Below, piece by piece: positions 43,264 through 53,015 of a DNA stretch of 55,187 nucleotides. The stretch covers positions 1 to 55,187 of the forward strand of contig JAFVVG010000044.1 of NCBI GenBank assembly GCA_017502305.1, read 5' to 3'. How positions within the stretch are numbered: the first letter of the stretch is position 1; each line of letters begins with the position of its first letter. A program made the position numbers and the translations under genes. The DNA is from Clostridia bacterium (GTDB taxonomy: Bacteria; Bacillota; Clostridia; Christensenellales; Aristaeellaceae). The notes below the pieces were generated by a model. That model ran no database searches and was not told the origin of the DNA. It saw only the letters and a list, made by a program, of their open reading frames with translations.

Positions 43264-44805
43264 ATGGCAGCAGATCGGATCATCATTTTCGATACCACCC
43301 TGCGGGATGGCGAGCAGACCCCCGGCGTGTCCTTTCACCGGGCGGAGAAGCTGGAGATCGCCCGTGCCCTGGAAACCATGGGCGTGGACGTGATCGAAGC
43401 CGGCATGGCCGCTGCCTCCAGGGGTGATTTCAAGTCCATCCGCGCCATCAGCCAGGTGGTGCAGCAGGCCACGGTGTGTTCCCTGGCCCGCTGCGTGGCC
43501 GCTGATATCGAAGCCGCCAGCGAGGCCCTCGAAGCCGCCGCCCGCAAGCGCATTCACGTGTTTATCGCCACCAGCCCCATCCACATGTCCGCCAAGCTGC
43601 GCATGACGCCGGACGAGGTATACGAGGCTGCCGTCCGTTCCGTGCGCCAGGCCCGGAACCTGTGCGACGATATAGAGTTTTCCTGCGAGGACGCCACCCG
43701 CACCGACCGTGAATTCCTCTACCGTGTGGTGGAGGGCGCCATCAAGGCCGGGGCCACCACCATCAACCTGCCGGACACCGTGGGCTATGCCGCCGTGAGC
43801 GAGTATGGCCAGATGTTCCGGGATGTGCTGGAGAAGGTGCCCGGCGCGGGTCAGGTTATCCTCTCCGTTCACTGCCACAACGACCTGGGTCTGGGCGTCG
43901 CGGCCTCCCTGGAGGGCATCCGCTGCGGCGCGCGGCAGGTCGAATGCACCATCAACGGCCTGGGCGAGCGTGCCGGCAACGCCCCCATGGAAGAAATCGT
44001 CATGGGTCTGCGCACCCGCAGCAATTACTATGCCTGCGATACCAACATCAACACCCGGGGCCTGTACCGTGTGTCCCGCATGATCGCCAACCTTTCCGGC
44101 ATCGAGCCTGCCCCCAACAAGCCCGTGGTGGGTTCCAACGCCTTCCAGCACCAGAGCGGCATCCACCAGCACGGCATTCTGGCCAACCGGGAAACCTATG
44201 AGGTCATGAAGCCGGAGGATCTGGGCATTCCCCAGCAAAGCCTGGCCCTGGGCAAGCTCTCCGGCAGCCATGCCCTGGCCGACCGTGCCCACCAGCTGGG
44301 TTATACCCTGGAGGGCGAGGCCCTGCACAACGCCTTCACCCGCTTCAAGGAGCTGGCTGACCGCAAAAAGGAGATCACCGACGCAGACGTGCTGGCCATT
44401 CTCCGCGAGCAGCGGCTCACCCCCGAAGGCTCCTTCCGGCTGTTCGCCTTCCAGATCTTCACCGGCAACAAGATGACCTCCACCGCCACCGTCACCGTGG
44501 AAAAGGACGGCGAAACCAAAACCCGGGCCGCCTGGGGCGTTGGCCCCGTAGAGGCCTGCTTCAACGCCGTGGACGCCATCACCGATATGCCCTGTTCCCT
44601 GGAGAGCTATAACATCAAGGCCGTCACCGAAGGCCAGGACGCTCTTGGCGAGGTCACCGTCCGCGTCCGCCACAAGGGCGAATCCATGCTGGGCCGCGGC
44701 GTTTCCACCGACGTGCTGGAGGCCAGCTGCCTGGCCTACCTCAACGCCGTGAACCGCCTCATCGCCCATCAGGAAACTGAGGAAACCAGCGAGGTGCAGG
44801 CATGA
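43264..44805 (+). CDS. leuA: 2-isopropylmalate synthase
   Basis: The 513-aa enzyme matches bacterial LeuA, which condenses acetyl-CoA and 2-oxoisovalerate in leucine synthesis. The TIM barrel starts IIIFDTTLRDGEQTPG with the metal-binding Asp, and has NLPDTVGYA and the metal site HCHNDLGLGVA. The C-terminal part from about 385 is the LeuA dimerisation/leucine-feedback domain (RLFAFQIFTGN and onward, GRGVSTDVLEASCLAY). A homocitrate or citramalate synthase is possible but the length and SGIHQHGIL segment favour LeuA. The TGA overlaps the next gene's ATG. No other leucine genes lie nearby. Confidence 0.9.
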   Translation: MAADRIIIFDTTLRDGEQTPGVSFHRAEKLEIARALETMGVDVIEAGMAAASRGDFKSIRAISQVVQQATVCSLARCVAADIEAASEALEAAARKRIHVFIATSPIHMSAKLRMTPDEVYEAAVRSVRQARNLCDDIEFSCEDATRTDREFLYRVVEGAIKAGATTINLPDTVGYAAVSEYGQMFRDVLEKVPGAGQVILSVHCHNDLGLGVAASLEGIRCGARQVECTINGLGERAGNAPMEEIVMGLRTRSNYYACDTNINTRGLYRVSRMIANLSGIEPAPNKPVVGSNAFQHQSGIHQHGILANRETYEVMKPEDLGIPQQSLALGKLSGSHALADRAHQLGYTLEGEALHNAFTRFKELADRKKEITDADVLAILREQRLTPEGSFRLFAFQIFTGNKMTSTATVTVEKDGETKTRAAWGVGPVEACFNAVDAITDMPCSLESYNIKAVTEGQDALGEVTVRVRHKGESMLGRGVSTDVLEASCLAYLNAVNRLIAHQETEETSEVQA

Positions 44806-45284
44806 GCATCACCCTGAGCACATTGCTTCTTATCGTTGCCGCCGTCTGTGCACTGGTGCTTTTCGGCATCATCCGCCGCAGGCAGAAGCAGGAATATCTT
44901 GTACAGCGGGTCCGCTCCTCGGACCTGTATGGTCATCTGTATCCCCTGCTGCTCCGCTGCAACCGCCGGTGTGTGGAGTCCATCGCCCTGAAAACGGATT
45001 CCGTGTGCATCCGTCTGTACAAGCCCGCCGGCCGTACCCTGGTATATACCTTTGAGAAGCACGGTTTCGATCCCCTGAAGGAAGAATATCTCTACGCCCT
45101 GGCCCAGGCCGTGGCAGTAGATCTCCCCCTCCTGCGGGACAACGCCCGCTATACCTTCCACACCCGCACGGAGACCCGCAATAATGGCCTGAAAGCCGAC
45201 TGGTATGAATATATGATCACCACCGATTACAAGGACAGCATGATCCGCGCGGAATATTTAGAGAAAAAGCCTCATCGAGCCTGA
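44802..45284 (+). CDS. Small membrane-anchored protein of unknown function
   Basis: The 160-aa product starts with a single helix (LSTLLLIVAAVCALVLFGII) followed by RRRQKQ, implying a cytoplasmic body. The rest is alpha/beta without a motif I recognise; it contains three cysteines and many aromatic residues. Start ATG overlaps the leuA stop as ATGA, so it is translationally coupled to leuA. The function is unknown. Confidence 0.65.
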   Translation: MSITLSTLLLIVAAVCALVLFGIIRRRQKQEYLVQRVRSSDLYGHLYPLLLRCNRRCVESIALKTDSVCIRLYKPAGRTLVYTFEKHGFDPLKEEYLYALAQAVAVDLPLLRDNARYTFHTRTETRNNGLKADWYEYMITTDYKDSMIRAEYLEKKPHRA

Positions 45285-45516
45285 TTGAATCAGACTCTCA
45301 GACTGTTCAAATAACCATCTTACAGGGTGAGTAAATCAGCTGTCCGCAGGACTGAAATGGTGTAAGCCGGCTCTGCCGGCTTCGCGGGTTGTTGATTTTG
45401 CTTGCAAAATCAATTCCTTACAAATCCAGACGACCTTTGGTTGGCTGGATTTGCAAACTCAAAAAAGTGGCTCCGTCACTTTTTTGACACGCACCGAGCC
45501 TGATTGCATCAGGCTC
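45276..45516. repeat. Hairpin-rich intergenic region with repeated terminator-like unit
   Basis: The unit GAGCCTGAT-x3-ATCAGGCTC is perfect at 45496-45516, followed by TTT, and occurs imperfectly at 45276-45298 over the preceding stop codon. Between them are GCCGGCTCTGCCGGC, AAATCCAG/CTGGATTT and AAAAAAGTG/CACTTTTTT hairpins. No gene is seen. The last hairpin could terminate transcripts from the leuA operon just before the next ribosome site. Confidence 0.6.
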
Positions 45517-45538
45517 TTTCCATTCACAGGAGGAAACC

Positions 45539-46375
45539 ATGCGCACGCTTGTCATTGCCGATATCCACGGCAACTTCCCCGCCCTCGAAGCCGTGCTGGC
45601 CACGCCGGAGGCCGCCGCCTGCCAGCGGATTATCTCCCTGGGCGATCAGGTCAACTTCGGCCCCCAGCCCCGTGAGGTCATGGCCCGGCTCACAGCTCTC
45701 AATGCCATCATGCTGCGTGGCAATCACGAGGAGCGTCTGCTCCAGGTGAACGCCCCGGAATACGCGGGCTACAACTGGGTTTTGCAGCGCTGGACCCACC
45801 GGCAGCTAACGGGCGTTCCGCTGGATCACCCCATCGACTATGCCGAGGGCCGCAAGCTTTTCACCCACGGCACCCCCGGAGAGCCCTTCCACCTGATCGA
45901 AACCCACGAAGTTCCCGCCCAGCTGGAACAGCTGCCCGCAGGCGTCACCCACCTGTTCTCCGGCCATAACCACTTTCCCTGGCTGGTAGAGCACCGGGGC
46001 CGCACTGCCTGCAACCCAGGTTCCCTGGGCATGCTGGAGGACGGCACCGGAGGCAGCGCTCCCTTTGTCGTCATGGAGGAGGAAGGTGACCGCATCAACC
46101 TTACCCGCCACAAAATCCCCTACGATACCGCCGCCCTCAAACGGGCGTTTATCACCACCGGCTGTGCCGCAGCGGCCCCGCAGATGGCCCGCATCGTGCT
46201 GCACACCATGCTCACCGGTGAATACCAGGCCACACTGAAAATGGTTCGCTTCATCGCCTCCCTGGGCGATCTGGGCAATGAGGCCGTCTGGCAGAAGGCC
46301 GACGCCCTCTACCCCTGGCGCGAACGCCTTTCCACCGCCGAATACTGGAAGAATCTTGAGGAGGAACTGCTGTGA
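45539..46375 (+). CDS. Metallophosphoesterase (YfcE-like)
   Basis: The 278-aa protein has the calcineurin-type metal motifs in order: DIHGN (Asp8, His10), LGDQVNFGP, RGNHEE and SGHNH, then NPGSLGM. These coordinate two metal ions for phosphodiester or phosphomonoester hydrolysis. After about residue 170 a helical C-terminal extension of roughly 100 residues follows, absent from the shortest YfcE proteins. It starts after AGGAGG and its TGA overlaps the GTG start of mnmE, so the two are coupled. The natural substrate is not evident. Confidence 0.85.
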   Translation: MRTLVIADIHGNFPALEAVLATPEAAACQRIISLGDQVNFGPQPREVMARLTALNAIMLRGNHEERLLQVNAPEYAGYNWVLQRWTHRQLTGVPLDHPIDYAEGRKLFTHGTPGEPFHLIETHEVPAQLEQLPAGVTHLFSGHNHFPWLVEHRGRTACNPGSLGMLEDGTGGSAPFVVMEEEGDRINLTRHKIPYDTAALKRAFITTGCAAAAPQMARIVLHTMLTGEYQATLKMVRFIASLGDLGNEAVWQKADALYPWRERLSTAEYWKNLEEELL

Positions 46376-47715
46376 CCAACGATACCATCGCCGCCGTTGC
46401 AACCGCCCCCGGCCAGGGCGGCGTGAGCATTGTGCGCGTTTCCGGCCCTGAAGCGGAAAAGGTGCTCCTCCGTGTGTTCCGCCCCGCCAAGGCTGCTCCT
46501 CTCACCAGTCATATGCTGACCTACGGCCACGTGGTTGACGGCGATGAAACCATTGACGAGTGCATGGCCGTGATCATGCACGCTCCCCGCAGCTACACCC
46601 GTGAGGATGTAGCGGAATTGCAGCTCCACGGCGGCGGTTACACCTGCCAGCGTGTACTTGCGCTGTGCCTGCGAAACGGCGCCCGCCTGGCCCAGCCCGG
46701 CGAATTCACCCGCCGCGCCTTCCTCAATGGCCGCATTGACCTGAGCCAGGCGGAGGCGGTCATGTCCCTTATCGCCGCCCAGGGCGACAGGGCACACCAG
46801 GCAGCCATGCACCAGCTGCAGGGCGGCGCCTCCAGCTTCATCCGCCAGGCTGCCGATGAGCTCTACGCCATCCAGGCCGGGGCCGCCGCCTGCATTGACT
46901 ACCCCGAAGAAATCTCCGAAGAAGAGGCCGCCAGCGACCTGCTGCCCCGCATCGAGGCCCTTGCCCGCTCCATCGATAATGCCTGCGACGAAAAGGCTGC
47001 CCGCATCATTACCAGCGGCCTCACCGTAGCCCTGTGCGGCCGGCCCAACGTGGGCAAGAGCAGCCTGCTCAACGCCCTTCTGGGCGAAGACCGCGCCATC
47101 GTGACCCCCATCCCCGGCACCACCCGCGATATGGTTACCGGTGATATGCTGCTCTCCGGCAGCGTGATCCACCTCATCGACACCGCCGGCCTCCACGCCA
47201 CCGACGACCCCGTGGAGCAGCTGGGTGTGGCCCGGGCCGAAAACGCCATCCGCCAGGCAGACGCGGTGCTCATGGTGCTGGACGCCGGCATGCCCCTCAC
47301 CCAGGAGGATCGTGACCTGCTGGGCAAGCTCCACGGTCTGAACGTGGCCATCGTCCTGAACAAGGCGGACCTGCCCGCCGTGCTTACCGCAGAGGAAGCC
47401 GCCGCCCTGCTGCCCGGCGCAACCGTCATCAGTGTTTCCGCCCACGACGGCGCTTCCCTGGAACCCCTGAAGGATTATCTCCGCCGGCAAGCCGCCACAG
47501 CCGACCATCTGACTCTCACCCAGCCCCGGCACCTGGAAGCCGCCCGCCGGGCCGCCGCCCACCTGCGGCAGGCCGCGCAATCCCTGAACCTGGCCATCGA
47601 CTTTGCCGCCGTTGACCTGCAGGCCGCCCAAATGGCCCTGAGCGAGATCACCGGCGACCAGGTGGAGGAAAAGCTGCTGGATAAAGTATTCAGCCAGTTC
47701 TGCGTGGGCAAATAA
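46372..47715 (+). CDS. mnmE: tRNA modification GTPase MnmE
   Basis: The 447-aa protein is a full MnmE. The N-terminal formyl-THF-binding domain opens DTIAAVATAPGQGGVSIVRV; a helical domain flanks an inserted G domain with GRPNVGKS (223-230), DTAGLH and NKAD. It ends with the conserved CVGK, whose cysteine is part of the active site. With MnmG it adds carboxymethylaminomethyl groups to wobble uridine 34 in some tRNAs. It starts at GTG overlapping the previous stop (GTGA). mnmG is not in this window. Confidence 0.96.
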   Translation: MTNDTIAAVATAPGQGGVSIVRVSGPEAEKVLLRVFRPAKAAPLTSHMLTYGHVVDGDETIDECMAVIMHAPRSYTREDVAELQLHGGGYTCQRVLALCLRNGARLAQPGEFTRRAFLNGRIDLSQAEAVMSLIAAQGDRAHQAAMHQLQGGASSFIRQAADELYAIQAGAAACIDYPEEISEEEAASDLLPRIEALARSIDNACDEKAARIITSGLTVALCGRPNVGKSSLLNALLGEDRAIVTPIPGTTRDMVTGDMLLSGSVIHLIDTAGLHATDDPVEQLGVARAENAIRQADAVLMVLDAGMPLTQEDRDLLGKLHGLNVAIVLNKADLPAVLTAEEAAALLPGATVISVSAHDGASLEPLKDYLRRQAATADHLTLTQPRHLEAARRAAAHLRQAAQSLNLAIDFAAVDLQAAQMALSEITGDQVEEKLLDKVFSQFCVGK

Positions 47716-47722
47716 AACAAAT

Positions 47723-47752
47723 AAAAAAGAACCCGAGACGGGTTCTTTTTTT
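47723..47752. terminator. Bidirectional terminator between mnmE and amidohydrolase
   Basis: AAAAAAGAACCCG pairs with CGGGTTCTTTTTT around a three-base loop. A run of A on one side and T on the other lets it end transcripts from both converging operons. Confidence 0.92.
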
Positions 47753-47758
47753 GTGTGC

Positions 47759-48916
47759 TTACAGCACCGGCTTGCCGCTGACAAACACCTGCCTGGCGGT
47801 TGCCTGAATATCCTTCAGCGGGTCGGCGGTGAAGATGGCGATGTCCGCGTCCTTGCCCACTTCCAGGCTGCCCACGCGGCTGTCGATGCCCGCCACCTTG
47901 GCCGGGTTGATGGTGATGGCCTTCCAGGCCTCGTTCTCGTCCAGGCCCTCACGCACGGCAAGGCCGGCGCACAGGGGCAGATAGTACAGGGGAATCACCG
48001 GCGCGTCGGTAATGATGCACACCGGCAAACCGGCATTGTTCAGGATGCCGGGGGTGGCGAAGGACTTCTCCTTCAGTTCAAACTTGGTCTTGCTGCCAAA
48101 GGAGGGGCCCACCAGCACGGGCTTGGCGGCCTCCGCCAGCTTATCGGCGATGAGGTGGCCTTCCGTCACGTGGTCCAGGGTGATGTTCACATCAAATTCC
48201 TTGGCGATGCGCAGCGCCGTGAGGATGTCGTCCGCCCGGTGGGCATGGGCCTTCAGAGGGATCTCCTTGCGGATCACAGGCAGCATGGCCTCCAGCTGGA
48301 AATCGAAGGGGCGCTTCTTGGTATCGTCCTTTTCAGCAGCTTCGATATCGGCGGCGTAGTTTCTGGTCTTTTGCAGGATCTCACGGAGCATGGAGGCCAC
48401 CGCCATACGAGTGTACGGGGGCTTCTTGCCCTGCTGACCATAGGCGCCCTTGGGGTTCTCGCCAAAGGCGATCTTCATGGCCACGGGCTGCTTGATAACC
48501 ATGTCGTCCACACACTTGCCGTGGAGCTTGATGGCCGCGAAGGTGCCGCCCACCACATTGGCGGAGCCGGGGCCGGTCACAGCGGTGGTCACGCCGCCGC
48601 GAAGAGCGTTCTGGAAGGACTCGTCCAGGGGATTGATGGCGTCAATGGCCCGCACCTCAGGGGTCAGGGGGCTGGAGTATTCGTTGGTGTCGTTGCCCTC
48701 CCAGCGGATGGCTTCCTCGTGCATGCCGATGTGGCAATGGCCGTCGATGAGGCCGGGGGTCACCAGGCAGCCGGAAGCATCATAGACCTCCGTGCCCTCG
48801 GGAACCACCAGGTCCTTGCCCACAGAAATGATCTTGCCGTCGTCGATGAGGATCTCGCCGTTCACGATGTCCTCGCCCGCCATGGTCTTAATGGTACCGC
48901 CTTTGATCAGCAACAT
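47759..48916 (-). CDS. Metal-dependent amidohydrolase (imidazolonepropionase-like)
   Basis: The 385-aa protein belongs to the amidohydrolase superfamily: DGHCHIG near 60 binds metal, KAHAHR near 217, DHVTEGH near 245 and ITDAP near 302 supply other ligands, and a composite beta-sandwich is formed by the N- and C-termini (GKDADIAIFTADPL). It resembles imidazolonepropionase-related or Xaa-Pro/carboxypeptidase-like hydrolases, but the substrate is not assignable. It follows metA by 13 nt as the last gene of a methionine operon, so it may act in a linked salvage or N-acyl amino acid step. Confidence 0.82.
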   Translation of the reverse strand: MLLIKGGTIKTMAGEDIVNGEILIDDGKIISVGKDLVVPEGTEVYDASGCLVTPGLIDGHCHIGMHEEAIRWEGNDTNEYSSPLTPEVRAIDAINPLDESFQNALRGGVTTAVTGPGSANVVGGTFAAIKLHGKCVDDMVIKQPVAMKIAFGENPKGAYGQQGKKPPYTRMAVASMLREILQKTRNYAADIEAAEKDDTKKRPFDFQLEAMLPVIRKEIPLKAHAHRADDILTALRIAKEFDVNITLDHVTEGHLIADKLAEAAKPVLVGPSFGSKTKFELKEKSFATPGILNNAGLPVCIITDAPVIPLYYLPLCAGLAVREGLDENEAWKAITINPAKVAGIDSRVGSLEVGKDADIAIFTADPLKDIQATARQVFVSGKPVL

Positions 48917-48929
48917 GTTCTTCTCCTCC

Positions 48930-49862
48930 TTAATCCTTTCGTGTCAGGCCGATTTGCTTAAGGTCATAGGGCGTATCCTGATAAACAAAGTAGTTCAGCC
49001 AGTTGCAGTAAAGCAGGTTGGCACTGGAGCGCCAGGTGCACAGGGGTGCCTTCCGGTCATCGTCATCCGGGAAATAGTTCACGGGAACGTCCGGGTCAAT
49101 GCCGGCTTTCTTGTCGCGGAGGTACTCGCCCAGCAGGGTTTCGGCGTCATACTCGCTGTGGCCGGTGATGAACACCTGGCTGCCGCCCTTGTTGGAAACG
49201 GCGTACACGCCGGCTTCGTCGCTCTCGGAGAGGATTTTCAGCCCGGGCACAGCCAGGATATCTTCCTTATCCACGGTGGTGTAGCGGGAATGGGGCACCA
49301 TGAAGGTATCGTCAAAGCCCCGGAACAGGATGGAGCCCTTGTGGGTCACCCTGTGGCGGTACACGCCGGAAAGCTTCCTGGGCAGGGGCTTCTTCTCGAT
49401 GCCGTAATGATAGTACAGGCCTGCCTGGGCACCCCAGCAGATATGGAAGGTGGAGAACACGTGGGTCTTGGACCACTCGAAGATCTCGCACAGCTCCTGC
49501 CAGTAGTCCACCTCTTCAAAGGGCATACGTTCCACCGGCGCGCCGGTAATGACCATGCCGTCGAAGGTCTGGTCCTTCACGCTGTCGAAGGTCTGGTAGA
49601 AGTTGATCATATGCTCTTCCGTGGTATTCTTGGAAACATGGCTTTCCACCTTCAAAAGCACCAGCTCCACCTGCAGGGGCGTGTTGCCCAGCAGGCGCGC
49701 CAGCTGGGTTTCGGTGGCGATTTTGGTGGGCATCAGGTTCAGGAGCAGAATCCGCAGCGGGCGGATATCCTGGGTGGTGGCCCGCTTCTCCGTCATCACA
49801 AAGATGTTCTCGCTCTGCAGGGTAGCAGCGGCGGGAAGATCGTTGGAAATCATGATGGGCAT
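48930..49862 (-). CDS. metA: Homoserine O-acetyltransferase (MetA family)
   Basis: The 310-aa protein is a MetA acyltransferase activating homoserine for methionine synthesis. It has Cys142 (FHICWGAQ), His235 and Glu237 (GHSEYD), the catalytic triad. Residue 111 is Glu (GAPVERMPF), which in B. cereus MetA specifies acetyl-CoA, while Gly at that site (E. coli GAPLG) gives succinyl-CoA. The nearby O-acetylhomoserine sulfhydrylase agrees with an acetyl product. It starts one base after metH, so the two are co-translated. Confidence 0.93.
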   Translation of the reverse strand: MPIMISNDLPAAATLQSENIFVMTEKRATTQDIRPLRILLLNLMPTKIATETQLARLLGNTPLQVELVLLKVESHVSKNTTEEHMINFYQTFDSVKDQTFDGMVITGAPVERMPFEEVDYWQELCEIFEWSKTHVFSTFHICWGAQAGLYYHYGIEKKPLPRKLSGVYRHRVTHKGSILFRGFDDTFMVPHSRYTTVDKEDILAVPGLKILSESDEAGVYAVSNKGGSQVFITGHSEYDAETLLGEYLRDKKAGIDPDVPVNYFPDDDDRKAPLCTWRSSANLLYCNWLNYFVYQDTPYDLKQIGLTRKD

Positions 49863-49863
49863 A

Positions 49864-52218
49864 TCAGTTACCTCCTAACAGCCGCCGGGCGATCTCCACA
49901 GCGGCCCGTGCGTCCCTGGCATAGGCGTCGGCTCCCATGCGCTGGGCGTATTCCTCGGTGACCACAGCGCCGCCCACCATAATGCAGGGCGGATTCTCAA
50001 GAGCCTTGAGCTGCCGCACGGTTTCCTCCATGGCCGGCAGGGTGGTGGTCATCAGGGCGGAAAGGCCCACCAGGCGGATATCTTCCTCCACCACAGCCTT
50101 CACAATGGTTTCCGGGGCCACGTCACGGCCCAGGTCGATCATCTCATAGCCGTAATTCTCCATCACGGTCTTGACGATGTTTTTGCCGATATCGTGGATA
50201 TCCCCCTGCACGGTGGCGATGGCCACGCGGTGCTTCTTCACCGTATCACCGCCCTTTTCCGCCAGGGATGCCTTGATGACCTCAAACACACTCTGCGCCG
50301 CCTGGGCAGCGCCCAGCAGCTGGGGCAGGAAAGCCTTGCCGGTTTCGTAATCAGCGCCCACCTTGTCCAGGGCTGGGATCAGATGGCCCTCCACCAGCTG
50401 CAGCTCGCTTTCGGTTTGAAGCGCCTCCCGTGCCAGCCTGGCGGCATCGCTGCGCAGACCACGGACAATGGCCTCGCCTAGCGTCAGGCTGCTGGCGGCA
50501 GCCACGGGCTTGGCGGCCACCTCGCCGGCGAATCGGTCCACATAGGCACGGCACTCGCCGTCCTGGCGGGAAAGCACCCGGCAGGCGGCGATGGCGTCCA
50601 TGATCTCCTTCTGGTTGGGATTCACGATGGGCAGGCTCAAGCCGCACTGAATGGCCTGGATCAGGAAAGTTTGCGTCATCAAAAGCCGGTTGGGCAGGCC
50701 AAAGGAAATGTTGCTCACACCCAGCACGGTTTTCAGCCCCATCACATCAGTGACATGCTGCACCGCCTTCAGCGTTTCCGCCGCCTGATCCTGCTGGGCG
50801 GAAACCGTCAGCGTCAGGCAGTCGATCCACACATCCTGCCTGGGAATGCCCATGCTCTCCGCCCGGTCAAGAATACGCTCCGCAATGGCGATGCGCTCCT
50901 CCGCCGTCTTGGGCAGGCCGTTTTCATCCAGGGTCAGGCCCACCACGCAGGCGCCGTATTTCTTCACAATGGGCAGAATGGCGGCCATGGATTTCTCCTC
51001 GCCGTTCACGGAATTCACCGCCGCCTTGCCGTTATACACCCGCAGGCCCGCCTCCAGGGCGGCGGGGTTGGTGGAGTCCAGCTGAAGGGGCAGATCGATG
51101 GCAGCCTGCAGCTTCTTCACCACCCGGGGCAGCATGGCAACTTCATCCACGCCGGGATAGCCCACGTTCACGTCCAGGATGGCCGCGCCGGCGTCCACCT
51201 GCTGGATGGCCACATCTACAATGTAATCCAGGTCGTTTTCCTTCAGTGCCTGCTGGAAGCGCTTCTTGCCCGTGGGGTTGATGCGCTCGCCGATCACGTT
51301 GAGGCCGTCCAGGAAAAGGGCATTGGTGGGCGTGCACACAAAGCTCTTTTCCTCATAGCTCCGCTCACCGGGCTGCATATCCTTCACCGCATCATACAGT
51401 GCGCGGATATACGCCGGGTTCGTGCCGCAGCAGCCGCCGATGACGCTCACACCCGCCGCCACAGCGTCCTTCATGGCCTGGGCAAACTCAGCAGGCGTCA
51501 GGTCGTAGTGACCATCCACGGGGTCGGGCAGACCGGCATTGGGCTTGGCGATCACCGGCAGGCGGGTCTGGCTGCACAGCTCCTTCAAAATAGGCAGCAG
51601 CTGCTTGGGCCCCAGGGAGCAGTTCAGGCCGATAGCGTCAGCGCCCAGGCCCTCCAGCGTCCGTGCCATGGAGGCCACGGTGCAGCCGGTGAAGGTGCGG
51701 CCATTCTCGTCGAAGGTCATGGTCACAAAGGCAGGAAGGCTGGTCTGTTCCTTCACCGCCAGCAGCGCCGCCTTGGTTTCGTACAGGTCGGTCATGGTCT
51801 CGATCACCGCCAGGTCGGCCCCGGCCTCCGCGCCGGCCCTGGCCACCTCGGCAAAAAGATCATACGCGTCCTCAAAGGTCAGGGTACCCATAGGCTCCAG
51901 CAACTCGCCCAGGGGGCCCATATCCACCGCCACCAGCGCACGGTCACCCACAGCGGCCTTGGCGTTGCGCACAGCGGCGGAGACCACCTCCGCCACAGTA
52001 TGGCCGGTATTTTGCAGCTTGCGGCGGTTGGCGCCGAAGGTATTGGCATACACTACCTGGCTGCCCGCGTCCACATAAGCGGCATGGATATCCCGGATCC
52101 ACTCCGGCCGGGTCAGGTTGAGCAGCTCCGGGTTCTCCCCCGCCTGCATGCCCTTTGCCTGCAGCATGGTGCCCATGGCGCCGTCCAGGAATATCAGTTT
52201 CCGGCGGTCAATCTTCAC
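49864..52218 (-). CDS. metH: Cobalamin-dependent methionine synthase, short form
   Basis: The 784-aa protein has the homocysteine domain with zinc ligands Cys200, Cys263 and Cys264 ([15 protein letters not shown]), a pterin-binding domain for methyl-THF from about 300 ([13 protein letters not shown]), a cap domain near 580-660, and a cobalamin domain with DIHDIGK at 673-679, whose His675 is the cobalt ligand. The usual C-terminal reactivation domain of the 1200-aa E. coli enzyme is missing; the adjacent upstream gene supplies it separately. It overlaps that gene by 11 nt. It remethylates homocysteine to methionine. Confidence 0.95.
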   Translation of the reverse strand: MKIDRRKLIFLDGAMGTMLQAKGMQAGENPELLNLTRPEWIRDIHAAYVDAGSQVVYANTFGANRRKLQNTGHTVAEVVSAAVRNAKAAVGDRALVAVDMGPLGELLEPMGTLTFEDAYDLFAEVARAGAEAGADLAVIETMTDLYETKAALLAVKEQTSLPAFVTMTFDENGRTFTGCTVASMARTLEGLGADAIGLNCSLGPKQLLPILKELCSQTRLPVIAKPNAGLPDPVDGHYDLTPAEFAQAMKDAVAAGVSVIGGCCGTNPAYIRALYDAVKDMQPGERSYEEKSFVCTPTNALFLDGLNVIGERINPTGKKRFQQALKENDLDYIVDVAIQQVDAGAAILDVNVGYPGVDEVAMLPRVVKKLQAAIDLPLQLDSTNPAALEAGLRVYNGKAAVNSVNGEEKSMAAILPIVKKYGACVVGLTLDENGLPKTAEERIAIAERILDRAESMGIPRQDVWIDCLTLTVSAQQDQAAETLKAVQHVTDVMGLKTVLGVSNISFGLPNRLLMTQTFLIQAIQCGLSLPIVNPNQKEIMDAIAACRVLSRQDGECRAYVDRFAGEVAAKPVAAASSLTLGEAIVRGLRSDAARLAREALQTESELQLVEGHLIPALDKVGADYETGKAFLPQLLGAAQAAQSVFEVIKASLAEKGGDTVKKHRVAIATVQGDIHDIGKNIVKTVMENYGYEMIDLGRDVAPETIVKAVVEEDIRLVGLSALMTTTLPAMEETVRQLKALENPPCIMVGGAVVTEEYAQRMGADAYARDARAAVEIARRLLGGN

Positions 52219-52861
52219 AGGAATGGCCTCCTTTTCGTAATAAGCAGGTATCTTTCATCGCGCAGTATGCGCAGCCGCGGATACGAGCCCTCTGGGGCTG
52301 ATCCGCCAGGCCGATGATAGCCGTCACGCTCTTCTGCGGATTCATCAGGCAGCTGTCGGTCACATATACCCCCAGCCGCCTTTGGCTGTCTGTCGCACGG
52401 CATATGGCGGGCTGCAGATCCAGCGGCAAGTCGCCATACCCCGGGCTGAAGCGGTCCGTCAGGTACGCATCCGGGAACCGCGCGGCGATTTCCTTTTCCG
52501 CAGCGTCGCACCCGGCCTCCACCAGGGCGCTGCCGCAGGCGTCCAACAGCACAGCCTGCGCCATGTCACGGGCCTGCATGCTCCGCATGTGCTGTTCAAA
52601 GGTCAGCCCCAGGGTGCACACCAGGATCGCCGCGTGGTGGCATTCCGCCAGCATCTTCCTGGCTGAATTGCCCGGCAGCAGCAGCTGCACATCGCCCAGC
52701 CACTGGCCTTCGGCACGGTGCTCCACCACCGACACACGGTAGGTATACCGTGGCGCGAAGCTTTGCCCGGCCTCCCGGGCAATGGTCTGCATCCGCTGCC
52801 GCAGCTCCTCATCCGCGCCGGACGCGCCCAGGTAGCGCAACGCTTCGTTCACGTCAATCAC
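52208..52861 (-). CDS. MetH reactivation-domain protein
   Basis: The 217-aa product matches the vitamin B12-dependent methionine synthase activation domain, here a separate gene: DRFSPGYGDLPLDLQ binds AdoMet in the family, followed by DSQRRLGVYVTDSCLMNPQKS. Its role is reductive reactivation of MetH cobalamin using S-adenosylmethionine. The C-terminus adds CAYCAMKDTC, a four-cysteine cluster. The GTG at 52861 is chosen because GGGAGG lies 9 nt upstream and it gives VIDVNEALRYLG, the family start; a longer frame is not credible. First gene of the operon. Confidence 0.9.
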   Translation of the reverse strand: MIDVNEALRYLGASGADEELRQRMQTIAREAGQSFAPRYTYRVSVVEHRAEGQWLGDVQLLLPGNSARKMLAECHHAAILVCTLGLTFEQHMRSMQARDMAQAVLLDACGSALVEAGCDAAEKEIAARFPDAYLTDRFSPGYGDLPLDLQPAICRATDSQRRLGVYVTDSCLMNPQKSVTAIIGLADQPQRARIRGCAYCAMKDTCLLRKGGHSCED

Positions 52862-52892
52862 TCCCGGCCACCTCCCAGCGCAAATTACATTT

Positions 52893-52921
52893 ATTATACA
52901 GGACGGGCGGGGAAATGTACA
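52893..52921 (-). promoter_or_regulatory. Promoter of metH operon
   Basis: Minus-strand TGTACA (-35) and TATAAT (-10), 17 bp apart, about 30 nt before the GTG. The leader is too short for a SAM or cobalamin riboswitch. Confidence 0.7.
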
Positions 52922-52953
52922 GTTGCCCGGTTGTATTTCCTCTGTCCCTGGCG

Positions 52954-52983
52954 TTGACACCCCCGCGGGCCGGATGGTATCAT
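52954..52983 (+). promoter_or_regulatory. Promoter of HD-metY operon
   Basis: TTGACA and TATCAT with 18-bp spacing, 32 nt before the HD gene and divergent from the metH promoter. The spacer is very GC-rich. Confidence 0.75.
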
Positions 52984-53015
52984 GTTTGCATTGATAAACC
53001 ATTCAGGAGGATATC

